Assembly: GCA_035705985.1 (NCBI GenBank)
Contig: DASSVP010000089.1
Span: 1-40,539 of the forward strand
Direction: 5' to 3'
DNA length: 40,539 nt
Source of the DNA: JACVRW01 sp035705985
GTDB lineage: Bacteria; Actinomycetota; Thermoleophilia; Solirubrobacterales; Thermoleophilaceae
Shown: positions 23,603-31,662 of the stretch, piece after piece
Layout of the letters: each line of letters begins with the position of its first letter
How positions within the stretch are numbered: position 1 is the stretch's first letter
The notes under the pieces: model-generated
The model's database searches: none
What the model saw: only the letters and a program-made list of their open reading frames with translations
What the model was told of the DNA's origin: nothing
Made by a program: the position numbers and the translations under genes

Positions 23603-24422
23603 ACTCGCTCGGGATGATCCAGATCTTGTTCGACTCGCCCTGGGCGATCTGCGGCAGCATCTGGAGGTACTGGTAGGCCAGTAGCTTCGGGTCGGCATCC
23701 CCGCGGTGGATCGCCTCGAACACGGTCTCGATCGCCTTCGACTGTCCCTGTGCCTCCAGGATCTGCGCCTCGCGCCGCCCCTCCGCGCGCAGGATCGCGC
23801 TCTGCTTCTCGCCCTCGGCGGTCAGGATCTGCGACTGCTTCACGCCCTCGGCCGTCAGGATGGCGGCGCGGCGGTCGCGCTCGGCGCGCATCTGCTTCTC
23901 CATCGCCTCCTGGATCGAGGCCGGCGGGTCCACCGCCTTCAGCTCCACGCGGTTCACGCGGATGCCCCACTTGCCCGTCGCCTCGTCGAGCACCATCCTC
24001 AGGGCCGCGCTGACCTTGTCGCGCGAGGTGAGCGTGTCCTCGAGCGTCATGCCGCCGATGACGTTTCTCAGCGTCGTAACCGTCAGCTGCTCGATCGCCG
24101 CGATGTAATCGGCGATCTCGTAGCTCGCGGCCTTGGGGTCGGTCACCTGGAAGTAGATGACGGTGTCGATCTGGATCACCAGGTTGTCCTCGGTGATCAC
24201 GGGCTGCGGCGGGAACGAGACCACCTGCTCGCGCAGGTCGATCAGCGGCCGCACCCGGTCCACGTACGGAACGACGAGCGCGAGGCCAGCGTCGAGCGTT
24301 CGGTTGTAGCGGCCCAGGCGCTCGACGATCCCGGCGCGCGCCTGCGGGACGATGCGGATCGCGCGCGCCAGCGTGATCAGCACCACCAGTGCGACTACTC
24401 CGAGCACGATCAGCGTGGCCAT
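23523..24422 (-). CDS. SPFH/band-7 membrane protein (QmcA/stomatin type)
   Basis: 299 residues. N-terminal membrane helix (4-23), then the SPFH domain (24-190: RIVPQARAGIVERLGRYNRTLDAGL, DTVIYFQVTDPKAASYEIADY) and a long Ala/Glu/Gln coiled coil (about 175-235) with the imperfect repeat ILTAEGVKQSQ / ILTAEGEKQSA / ILRAEGRREAQ. These proteins oligomerise into membrane microdomain scaffolds. The NfeD gene lies 10 nt upstream, the usual partner. AGAGGAA precedes the ATG by about 5 nt, so this internal operon gene uses a conventional ribosome binding site. Confidence 0.93.
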   Translation of the reverse strand: MATLIVLGVVALVVLITLARAIRIVPQARAGIVERLGRYNRTLDAGLALVVPYVDRVRPLIDLREQVVSFPPQPVITEDNLVIQIDTVIYFQVTDPKAASYEIADYIAAIEQLTVTTLRNVIGGMTLEDTLTSRDKVSAALRMVLDEATGKWGIRVNRVELKAVDPPASIQEAMEKQMRAERDRRAAILTAEGVKQSQILTAEGEKQSAILRAEGRREAQILEAQGQSKAIETVFEAIHRGDADPKLLAYQYLQMLPQIAQGESNKIWIIPSEFTKALDQLGSALPGQDRRVDPGPPAP

Positions 24423-24432
24423 CCCGTTCCTC

Positions 24433-24858
24433 TCATTCCGCGACGAGCGCCGTGGCGCCCTCGATCTTCATCACTTCCACCCGCGCGCCCGGCTCGAACG
24501 AGTCGTCGTCGTCGTAGGAGCGCGCGCTCCAGATCTCGCCGCCGATCTTCACCTGGCCGCCGCTGCGGTCCACCCGCTCAAGCACGGTCGCCGGGCCGCC
24601 GACGAGCGCCGCCGTACCGGTCCGGATGCTCGGCGGGGTGCGGAGGTGGCGCCGTGCCACTGGGCGCAGGACCAGCACCGACCCGAGCGACGCGATGATG
24701 AAGACCACCCATTGCACGGCCAGCCCGCCGCCCGCCAGGGCCACGACCGCCGACAGCACCGCGGCCACGGCGATCGGGCCGAGGAAGAACCCCATCGTGA
24801 AGATCTCGCCGGTCGCGAGGACGCCCGCAGCGATCATCCACCAGACCCAGTCGTCCAT
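24433..24858 (-). CDS. NfeD-like membrane protein
   Basis: 141 residues: two to three membrane helices (about 5-20, 26-45, 48-66) followed by a C-terminal OB-fold (80-141: GTAALVGGPATVLERVDRSGGQVKIGGEIWSARSY). The short NfeD form pairs with SPFH proteins; here the SPFH gene follows directly. Its -10 box TAGGAT includes the stop codon of the neighbouring PLP-enzyme gene. Confidence 0.92.
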   Translation of the reverse strand: MDDWVWWMIAAGVLATGEIFTMGFFLGPIAVAAVLSAVVALAGGGLAVQWVVFIIASLGSVLVLRPVARRHLRTPPSIRTGTAALVGGPATVLERVDRSGGQVKIGGEIWSARSYDDDDSFEPGARVEVMKIEGATALVAE

Positions 24859-24867
24859 GTAGATCCG

Positions 24868-24873
24868 ATCCTA
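24868..24873 (-). promoter_or_regulatory. -10 box TAGGAT of nfeD, sharing the upstream stop codon
   Basis: Minus strand, 9 nt before ATG 24858. Its TAG is also the stop codon (24871-24873) of the PLP-enzyme gene. Confidence 0.5.
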
Positions 24874-25971
24874 GTGGCGGACGTCGAGCGCACGCTCGAC
24901 GTCCGCCAGCAGGTCGGCGGTGTCCTCGACGCCGGCGGACAGGCGGATGAAGCCCTCTGTGACCGCGTCGCCGCCCCAGCGGGCACGGCGCTCGGCGCAG
25001 GTGTGGACGCTGCCGAAGCTGGTCGCGTCGGTCACGAGCCGCGCGGCTCCGAGGAAGCGCTCGGCCCGCTCGGCGCCGCCGAGGTCGAAGGACACGACCA
25101 TCCCGTAGCCGCGCATCTGCCTGCGGGCGACATCGTGGCCCGGGTCGCTCGGGAGGCCCGGGTAGCGGACGCCGTCCACGTCGTCGCGCGCCGCGAGCAG
25201 GCGGGCGATCGCGATGGCGTTGTCGCATGCCCGCTCGAGCCGGAGCGCGAGCGTCGGGAGCGAGCGGTGCGCTAGCCAGGTCTCGAACGGGCCGGGGATC
25301 GCTCCCGCGTAGCGGCGCCAGACGCGAAGCGCCTCCGCGCGCTCGGGGTCGCGCGTCGTCACGTAGCCCAGGAGCAGGTCGGCGTGGCCGCTCAGCTGCT
25401 TCGTCGCGCTCGTCAGGACGTAGTCCGCCCCGAGGTCGAGCGGGCGCTGGAGGAGCGGCCCGGCCGTGGTGTTGTCCACGACCGTCCGCGCATCGGTGCC
25501 GGTCGCGAGCGCCTCGATGTCGTAGACCTCCAGCTCGGGGTTCGAGGGCGACTCGAGCCACAGCACGTCGGCACCCCGCGCGGCCTCGGCCAGCCCGGCG
25601 GGAGCCGCGAGGCGCACCTCCACGCCGCGCGACCGGAGGTGCGCCTCCGTCAGCGCGCGCACGCCGTGATAGCACCCCGCGTCCATCGCGAGAACCGATC
25701 CCGGCTGAAGGGTCGTGAAGAGCAGCGCCGCGGCTGCCGCCATGCCGGACGAGAAGAGCACCGCCTCGGCGTCCTCGAGGCCGCCGACCGCCTCCTCGTA
25801 GCGCGCCCAGGTCGGATTCCCGTAGCGGAGGTACGACGCGGGCGAGGTGTAGGGGTCGCCGCTCAGGTGGTACGGCGCCGCGAACACCGGGCCGGGCAGG
25901 AACGGCTCGCCCTGCTCGGGCTCCGGGAGCCCGGCGCGGACTACGCGTGTGCCGGGGCCGTCGTCCGTCAT
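24871..25971 (-). CDS. Cystathionine gamma-synthase/lyase-family PLP enzyme
   Basis: 366 residues from ATG 25971. Cys/Met-metabolism fold type I: YGNPTWARYEEAVGGLE, SSGMAAAAAL (PLP phosphate), ESPSNPELEVYDI, VVDNTTAGPLLQRPLDLGAD and the Schiff-base Lys191 in TSATKQLSGHADLLLGYV. Probably a gamma-synthase, gamma-lyase or related trans-sulfuration enzyme; which reaction is not determined. Its ATG overlaps the ftsY stop (ATGA), so it is expressed with ftsY, an odd partnership. Slightly short for the family (380-400). Confidence 0.88.
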   Translation of the reverse strand: MTDDGPGTRVVRAGLPEPEQGEPFLPGPVFAAPYHLSGDPYTSPASYLRYGNPTWARYEEAVGGLEDAEAVLFSSGMAAAAALLFTTLQPGSVLAMDAGCYHGVRALTEAHLRSRGVEVRLAAPAGLAEAARGADVLWLESPSNPELEVYDIEALATGTDARTVVDNTTAGPLLQRPLDLGADYVLTSATKQLSGHADLLLGYVTTRDPERAEALRVWRRYAGAIPGPFETWLAHRSLPTLALRLERACDNAIAIARLLAARDDVDGVRYPGLPSDPGHDVARRQMRGYGMVVSFDLGGAERAERFLGAARLVTDATSFGSVHTCAERRARWGGDAVTEGFIRLSAGVEDTADLLADVERALDVRH

Positions 25972-26960
25972 GGCTCCAGGATCGCCTGGGCGAAGTCGTC
26001 GGGGTCGAACGGCCTCAGGTCCTCCAGCGCCTCGCCGATCCCGATCAGCTTCACCGGCACGCCGAGCTCCTGCGCGATCGCGAGCGCGATCCCGCCCTTG
26101 GCCGTGCCGTCGAGCTTCGTGAGCACGATTCCGGTCACGTCCACCGCCTCGCGGAACAGGAGCGCCTGGCGCAGGCCGTTCTGGCCGGTGGTGGCGTCGA
26201 TCGTGAGGAGCGTCTCGTGAGGAGCGCCCGGCGCCTGGCGCTCGATCACCTTGCGGACCTTGCGCAGCTCGTCCATGAGGTGCTGCTGCGTGTGGAGGCG
26301 GCCCGCGGTGTCCACTATCACCACGTCGTGCCCGCGCGCCAGCGCCGCCTCGATCGCGTCGTAGACGACCGCGCCGGGGTCGGAGCCGGCCTCGCCCCGC
26401 ACGAAATCCGCGCCGGAGCGCTCGGCCCACAGCGCGAGCTGCTCTCCCGCCGCCGCACGGAACGTGTCGCCGGCGGCCAGGAGCACCGAGCGGCCCAGCT
26501 CCTTCTGGAGGTGCCAGGCCATCTTCCCGATCGTGGTCGTCTTTCCGCTGCCGTTCACGCCCGTCATGAGGATCACGGTCGGGTGCTCGGTCAGCGGGAT
26601 CGTGTCGCCATCGACGCGCGCGGTCTCGGCGAGGAGCTCGCGCAGCCGGCGCGACAGGCCCTCGCCACCCTCGAGGTCGCCGCTCTCGGCCTCGGTCTCG
26701 AGTCGCTCGACGATCTTCGCCGTGGTGGGAGCGCCCACGTCCGCGTAGATCAGCGTCTCCTCGAGCCGCTCGAACGCCTCGTCGTCGAGCGACTGGAAGA
26801 CGGTGGTCTGAAGCTCCGCGCCGATGGCCTGGCGCGTCTTCGACATGTTGTCGCGCAGGCGCTTGAAGAAGCCCCTGCGCTCGCCCTCGCCGTCCTCGGG
26901 CGCGGCGGGCGAACGGGCTTCCTCGCCTGTCTCGAACAGCTCGTGCCAGGTGCGGGCCAT
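25968..26960 (-). CDS. ftsY: Signal recognition particle receptor FtsY
   Basis: 330 residues from ATG 26960 (MARTWHELFETGEEA). Short acidic A region, N domain (about 30-115), then the GTPase: P-loop GVNGSGKTT (134-142), GDTFRAAAGEQL, VDTAGRLHTQQHL, TKLDGTAKGG and GIGEALEDLRPFDPDDF. Receptor for Ffh at the membrane. The start is supported by GC-TAGCCT 10 nt upstream. The frame stays open for another 372 nt upstream and encodes a Cys-rich segment with a hydrophobic N-terminus, so a longer FtsY cannot be excluded; many actinobacterial FtsY proteins do have an N-terminal membrane segment. Confidence 0.95.
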   Translation of the reverse strand: MARTWHELFETGEEARSPAAPEDGEGERRGFFKRLRDNMSKTRQAIGAELQTTVFQSLDDEAFERLEETLIYADVGAPTTAKIVERLETEAESGDLEGGEGLSRRLRELLAETARVDGDTIPLTEHPTVILMTGVNGSGKTTTIGKMAWHLQKELGRSVLLAAGDTFRAAAGEQLALWAERSGADFVRGEAGSDPGAVVYDAIEAALARGHDVVIVDTAGRLHTQQHLMDELRKVRKVIERQAPGAPHETLLTIDATTGQNGLRQALLFREAVDVTGIVLTKLDGTAKGGIALAIAQELGVPVKLIGIGEALEDLRPFDPDDFAQAILEP

Positions 26961-27332
26961 CGACCCGCGGAGGCTAGCGACGGGCGGGCCGCGAGGACCC
27001 ACCCGCCTCCAGGTTCCCTGCCTGTCCTGGTACTCGTCCGGCGCCGGGTACTCGACGGGCTCGGCGGGACCCGGCTCCTCGACGACCGGGTCGTCGCAAT
27101 CGCCGTCGGCGGCCATGCAGACCGGCTCCGGCGGGTAGCAGCCCGGTGCCACGCGCGCCGCGCAGGTGCGCGGCTCGCCGCACCCGTCGTCCGTCGAGGC
27201 GCACGGCTCGTGCGCGCGAGATGCGGCCGGCCCCACCGCCCGCGTTCGGCTCGTCGCCCCCTTCGTGCCCTGCAGGACGCGGTGCGCGCCGGCCACGGCC
27301 GTCGCGCTGAACAGGCTCAGCGCAGCCAGCAC
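26961..27332 (-). CDS. Cys-rich, secreted-looking reading frame fused in frame to ftsY
   Basis: 124 codons from GTG 27332 with no stop before ftsY. It opens with a hydrophobic segment LAALSLFSATAVAGA that looks like a signal peptide core, with a possible cleavage after AVAGA; the frame upstream adds a basic TRGKALFPAV. Six Cys follow with spacings of 6, 5, 7, 6 and 6 residues (C-ASTDDG-C-GEPRT-C and so on), then a Pro/Glu-rich linker (DDPVVEEPGPAEPVEYPAPD). High third-position GC supports coding. No ribosome binding site or ATG was found. Either a separate secreted protein whose stop is lost, or an N-terminal extension of FtsY. It fills the 459-nt gap between smc and ftsY. Confidence 0.45.
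26971..26976 (-). promoter_or_regulatory. -10 box TAGCCT of ftsY
   Basis: Minus strand, preceded by GC, 10 nt before ATG 26960. No Shine-Dalgarno sequence in the spacer (CCGCGGGTCG). Confidence 0.55.
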
Positions 27333-27419
27333 TGCAGGAAACAGAGCCTTGCCCCTCGTCCCCGCGCCTCCGTAGCTCTGATCCCCCGATTTGAGGAGTC
27401 GGCGGAGGGCCCGTCTTGT

Positions 27420-30400
27420 TTAGGCGGCCGCCTCTTCGGTGGACGTGAGCGCGTGGTCTTCGGCGGGCCTGCCGGCCAGCTTTCGCGAGACCACGCGCGA
27501 GATCCCGTCGCCGCCCATGCTCACGCCGTAGAGCGTGTCGGCCGCATCCATGGTGCGCTTCTGGTGCGTCACGACGATGAACTGCGCGCGGTCTGAGTAG
27601 CGCTTCACGAGCTGGAGGAAGCGGTCGATGTTGAGGTCGTCGAGGGCGGCCTCGACCTCGTCGAGGATGTAGAACGGGCACGGGCGCGCGAGGAAGACCG
27701 CGAACATGAACGCGAGCGCGACGAGCGACTTCTCGCCGCCCGACAGGAGCGACAGCCTCTTCGTGGACTTGCCGGGCGGGGTGACCTCGATCTCGACTCC
27801 GGCGTCGGACTGCTCTTCCTCGTCCTCGACGGGCTCCGGAGCCTCGCCCTCGGGGAGCGACTCGCCGCCCAGCACCGGTCGCGGGCCCATCTCCTCGTGT
27901 ACGAGCCGGAGCGCGCCGCGGCCGCCGGGGAACAGGTGCTCCACGACGTCCTCGAAGTTCTTCGCGGCGGCCTCGAAGGTCTGCTCGAACGCCTCGCGGA
28001 TGCGCCGGTCTGTCTCCCTGATCAGCCCCTCGAGCTCGGCGAGAGCGCTCTCGAGGTCCGCGCGCTGCGTCTCCAGCTCCTCCACGTGCGCGACGGCCTC
28101 GTCGTACTCCTGCTTGGCGAGCGGGTTGACCGGTCCGAGCTGCTCGCGGCGGCGCTGCAGGCGCTCCACGCGCTGCGTGAGCGCCTCGCGCTCCTCGTCG
28201 GGCAGCGGCTCCGCGGCGGGCTTCGGCTCGAGCCCCAGGCGACCGGCCAGCTCGTTCAGATCGCGCTCGGCGTCGGCGGCGGCGTCGCGCACCTGCTGTG
28301 CGGCGACCTCCGCGCCGGTCACGGCCTCGCTGGCCCGCTTGAGGCGGCCCTGAAGCTCCGCCTCCTCCTGCGCGCAGGCCTTGAGCGCGGCGGCGGTCTC
28401 CTCGCCGGCGGCGGCGCCCTCGTCGAGCTCGGCCTGGAGCGCGTCGCGCCTGGCGGCGACCGCGTCGCGCGCGGCCGCCAGGGCCGCGGCGGCGCGCTCG
28501 GCATCGGCACTCAGAGCAAGGTCCCGCTCCGCGCCGTTCCGCAGGGACGCGAGTGCGCGCGCGCGCTCGCCCCGCTCGCGCTCGATGCGCTCGGCGAGAC
28601 GCCGCTCGGCGCGCAGGTCGCCGAGGAGCTCGGCTCGCCGGACGGCCTCGGGGCCGTCGTAGGGCGCCTCACGCCGGCGGGCGATGACCCACTCCGAGCG
28701 GCTCACGACCTCCTCCGCCTCGGCCACAGCGCGCAGTGCTGTCCGGAGCGCCGACTCCGCGGCCTCCCGCTCGGCGTCGGCCTCCGCCGCCGCCTCCGCG
28801 TGACGCTCTACCGCCGCGCGCGCATCCGCCTCGTCGCGAACGGCCTGCTCCGAGGATCCGACCAGCTCGTCACGCCGAGCCAGCTCCTCGAGCAGCCGGT
28901 CCGCTCCACCTGCCGGCGCCTGCGAGAGCTCACCCGTCCGCGCGTCGAACAGCCGCCCCGCCCGCGTTACGGCGACGCCGTTGAACGTCTCGGGAAGCGC
29001 ACCGAGCTCATCCACGACCCAGACGCCCACGAGCAGCCGCTCGGCAAGCGCCGCGATCTCCCGCTCGGGACGCACGAGTTGAGCAAGTAGTCGCCCGCCA
29101 GGCACCGAAGGGGAGCTCGGAACCGCGGTGTGCCCGGCAGCCGCGGGCCGAACGCCGGCCTGCGCACCCGAAGCGTCCTGAGTAGAGCTTCCCAGAGACG
29201 CCTTAAGCAGGACACTCGCCCCGTTTTGGCCCGCGGCGTCCAGGACCAGCTCACCCTCGCCGCGGTCTTTCACAACGGCGGCGGTGAGGCGTGGGCCGAG
29301 GACGGCCGCGAGCGCGAGCTCATAGCCGGGTTCGACCTGGAGTCGCTCCGCGAGGGGACTCCCGGAGGAGGCGCCGCCGGGCGGCGTAGCGCCGCCGGAC
29401 GCCCCGCGCACGAACTGGTTCACCGCCGCCAGCTCCGCGCCCACCTGCGCGGCACGAGCGCGGGCGGCCTCGGCCGCGCGCTCCGCCACGCGGCGCGCGG
29501 CGCGCGCCTCCTCGGCCGCCAATTCAGCCCTTTCGAGCGCCGTGCGCCGGTCAGCCGCCGCCTCCTGAAGCTCCGCCAACCGCGCCCGTGCGGCGGCCTC
29601 CTCCTCCTCGAGCCCGACCAGCTCGCGCGCGAGCCATTCCTCGCGGCCCGCGTCCAGCGCCGCCAGCTCGCGCTCGATCGCGGCGATCCGATCCTGCGGA
29701 CACTCCTCCTCGCCGGCCAGCTCCGCCTCGGCGGCGGCCTGCTGCTCCAGCACCTCGACCTGCCGCAGCCGCCGCTCGCGGCGCTCCTGCGCGGCGAGTG
29801 CCTGCTCACGCAAGCGCTCCGACCTCAACGCGATCCGTTCGCCGGCGGAGCGCGCCGCGTAGAGCCGCGCCTGCATCCGCTCGCGGTCGCGCGTCTGCGC
29901 GGCGAAGGCCTCCTCGGCCGCCTCACGCCTCCGCGCGACCTCGCCCAGCAGCCGTTCGGCCTCATCTCGCTCCGAGCGCACCATCCGCGCCCGTTCCTCG
30001 GCCTCACTCAATGCGAGCCGTGCGTCCCGGGCCGCATCACGGGCAAGGGAATAGCGGGCCTCCAAAGTCTGGCGCTCCAGCCGCTCGTGCAGCTCGGCAG
30101 CCTCCGCCTGGCGCTTCAGCGGCCGCAGCCGCGAGCGCGCCTCGCGCTCGACGTCGAGCGCGCGCGACAGGTTCTCCTCCGTGCGCTGCAGCTTCAGCTG
30201 GGCGCGGCGGCGCCGCTTGCGGTGCTTTCCGAGCCCCGCCGCCTCCTCGATCATCAGGCGCCGGTCGCGCGGGCGCGAGAGCACGATTTGCTCGACCTTG
30301 CCCTGCGAGACGACCGAGTGCATCTCCTTGCCGAGCCCGGAGTCGGAGAGCACCTCCACCACGTCCACCAACCGGCAGCGCGCCCCGTTCAGCCGGTACT

Positions 30401-30731
30401 CGCCCTCGCCGTCCCGCTCGAGGCGCCGCACGATGGAGATCTCCGAGAAATCGATGTCGAGCGCGCCGTCGCCGTTGTCGATCACGACCTCGACCTCCGC
30501 GGCATTCGAGCCCTGAACCCCGTGCGCGCCCGCGAAGATCACGTCCTTCATCGACGACCCGCGCACCGCCAGCGGCGACTGCTCACCGAGCGCCCAGAGC
30601 ACGGCGTCCGTGATGTTGGACTTGCCCGATCCGTTCGGCCCGACGACGACGGACACGCCAGGTCCGAACTCCAGCTTCGTCCGGCTGGGGAAGGACTTGA
30701 AGCCCTTCATCGAGATGGACCTCAGGTGCAT
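27420..30731 (-). CDS. smc: Chromosome segregation protein SMC
   Basis: 1103 residues, a little below the usual 1150-1190. N-terminal ATPase half with Walker A GPNGSGKSNI (31-40); long Glu/Arg/Ala coiled coil; hinge at about 430-590; second coiled coil; C-terminal half with signature LSGGEKSLVALAF (about 996) and Walker B FYILDEVEAALDD (about 1020). It compacts and aligns the chromosome with ScpA/ScpB. The ATG directly follows the rnc stop (TAGATG). A stretch in the hinge region (about 500-535, SSTQDASGAQAGVRPAAAGH) is low-complexity and probably an unstructured insertion. Confidence 0.96.
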   Translation of the reverse strand: MHLRSISMKGFKSFPSRTKLEFGPGVSVVVGPNGSGKSNITDAVLWALGEQSPLAVRGSSMKDVIFAGAHGVQGSNAAEVEVVIDNGDGALDIDFSEISIVRRLERDGEGEYRLNGARCRLVDVVEVLSDSGLGKEMHSVVSQGKVEQIVLSRPRDRRLMIEEAAGLGKHRKRRRRAQLKLQRTEENLSRALDVEREARSRLRPLKRQAEAAELHERLERQTLEARYSLARDAARDARLALSEAEERARMVRSERDEAERLLGEVARRREAAEEAFAAQTRDRERMQARLYAARSAGERIALRSERLREQALAAQERRERRLRQVEVLEQQAAAEAELAGEEECPQDRIAAIERELAALDAGREEWLARELVGLEEEEAAARARLAELQEAAADRRTALERAELAAEEARAARRVAERAAEAARARAAQVGAELAAVNQFVRGASGGATPPGGASSGSPLAERLQVEPGYELALAAVLGPRLTAAVVKDRGEGELVLDAAGQNGASVLLKASLGSSTQDASGAQAGVRPAAAGHTAVPSSPSVPGGRLLAQLVRPEREIAALAERLLVGVWVVDELGALPETFNGVAVTRAGRLFDARTGELSQAPAGGADRLLEELARRDELVGSSEQAVRDEADARAAVERHAEAAAEADAEREAAESALRTALRAVAEAEEVVSRSEWVIARRREAPYDGPEAVRRAELLGDLRAERRLAERIERERGERARALASLRNGAERDLALSADAERAAAALAAARDAVAARRDALQAELDEGAAAGEETAAALKACAQEEAELQGRLKRASEAVTGAEVAAQQVRDAAADAERDLNELAGRLGLEPKPAAEPLPDEEREALTQRVERLQRRREQLGPVNPLAKQEYDEAVAHVEELETQRADLESALAELEGLIRETDRRIREAFEQTFEAAAKNFEDVVEHLFPGGRGALRLVHEEMGPRPVLGGESLPEGEAPEPVEDEEEQSDAGVEIEVTPPGKSTKRLSLLSGGEKSLVALAFMFAVFLARPCPFYILDEVEAALDDLNIDRFLQLVKRYSDRAQFIVVTHQKRTMDAADTLYGVSMGGDGISRVVSRKLAGRPAEDHALTSTEEAAA

Positions 30732-31430
30732 CTAGGAGGCCGCCTGTTCATCCAAGGTGTCGAGGGCGTGCAGGGCCGCCTCCTGCTCCGCGGCCTTCTT
30801 CGTCTTTCCCTCCCCGCGGCCGAGCTCCTCCCCACCCACCTCGGCGACCGCGATGAAGCGCCTGTCGTGCGCCGGCCCCTCCTCCGAGATCGTCCGGTAC
30901 ACGACCACCTCGGCGCGCCGCGCGAGCCGCTCCTGGAGCACCGATTTGTAGTCCACCGGGTGTTCCAGCGCCTGCTCGATCTCGCCGCGGAACGACTCCA
31001 CCACGGCGGGCGCCGTGCGCTCGAGCCCGAACGCGATGTAGCTCGCGCCGATGATCGCCTCGCACACCGAGGCGAGCACCCGCTCGGAGTCCACGAGCAT
31101 CTCCGCGGAGCGGCCGGTGCTGCCCTCGGGCGCGCGCTTGCCCAGCTCGTCCGGCACGCCCAGCTCGCGCGCGACGCGCGCGCACGACGCACCGCTCACG
31201 GCCTGGGCGCGCACCTTCGTGAGCCGCCCGGCGCCGTAGCGCTCGAAGCGTGGATACAGGTGGTCGGAGACCGCGAGGCTCAGGACCACGTCCCCCAGGA
31301 AGGCGAGCCGCTCGTACGCCTCGGCGCGGTGCTCCACCCACGAGGCGTGTGTGAACGCCTGCCGCCGGAGGTCGTCCGGCAGCTCCGCGAGCACCTCCTC
31401 AAGGGACTCAGGTCTCGATCCCGCTTGCAT
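30732..31430 (-). CDS. rnc: Ribonuclease III with substituted metal-ligand residues
   Basis: 232 residues from ATG 31430. RNase III domain (about 8-150) and a normal dsRNA-binding domain (160-228: DYKSVLQERLARRAEVVVY ... KTKKAAEQEAALHAL). The signature, ERLEFLGD in E. coli, reads ERLAFLGD here: Glu38 and Asp45 (E. coli numbering) are kept but Glu41 is Ala43. The second motif, LADTVEALIGG in E. coli, reads LASVCEAIIGAS: Asp114 is Ser121, Glu117 is kept as Glu124. Two of the four Mg-binding acids are thus missing. The gene is in its usual place between acpP and smc and overlaps the acpP end by 23 nt, so it is expressed. Cleavage activity may be weak, altered or absent. Confidence 0.92.
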   Translation of the reverse strand: MQAGSRPESLEEVLAELPDDLRRQAFTHASWVEHRAEAYERLAFLGDVVLSLAVSDHLYPRFERYGAGRLTKVRAQAVSGASCARVARELGVPDELGKRAPEGSTGRSAEMLVDSERVLASVCEAIIGASYIAFGLERTAPAVVESFRGEIEQALEHPVDYKSVLQERLARRAEVVVYRTISEEGPAHDRRFIAVAEVGGEELGRGEGKTKKAAEQEAALHALDTLDEQAAS

Positions 31431-31662
31431 GGGCGGCGACGAAGTCTGCGGCCTGGCCGACCGTGAGGATCTTGGCCGCCTCCTCGTCCGGGATGCGGAC
31501 CCCGTAGCTGTCCTCGAGCTCCACCACGAGCTCCACCAGGTCGAGCGAGTCCGCCTCGAGGTCCTCCTTGAAGCGGGTGGAGCCGTCGATGCGGTCCGCA
31601 TCGACCTCCAGTTCGGTGGCCAGATGCTCGCGGATGCGGTCGAGAACCTCTTCGCGGGTCAT
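31408..31662 (-). CDS. acpP: Acyl carrier protein
   Basis: 84 residues, acidic, four-helix ACP with the phosphopantetheine serine in the motif ADSLDLVELV (about residue 39). It carries acyl chains in fatty acid synthesis. The ATG overlaps the plsX stop (ATGA). A TAGCGT box inside the end of plsX, 9 nt before the ATG, suggests an extra internal promoter so that this abundant protein can be made beyond plsX levels. Confidence 0.94.
   Translation of the reverse strand: MTREEVLDRIREHLATELEVDADRIDGSTRFKEDLEADSLDLVELVVELEDSYGVRIPDEEAAKILTVGQAADFVAAHASGIET

Noticed and set aside
24868..24873. CTAG-containing boxes as Spe/Avr-type restriction or repeat elements
   Set aside because: Position and spacing relative to start codons explain them better as -10 elements, and flanking bases vary.
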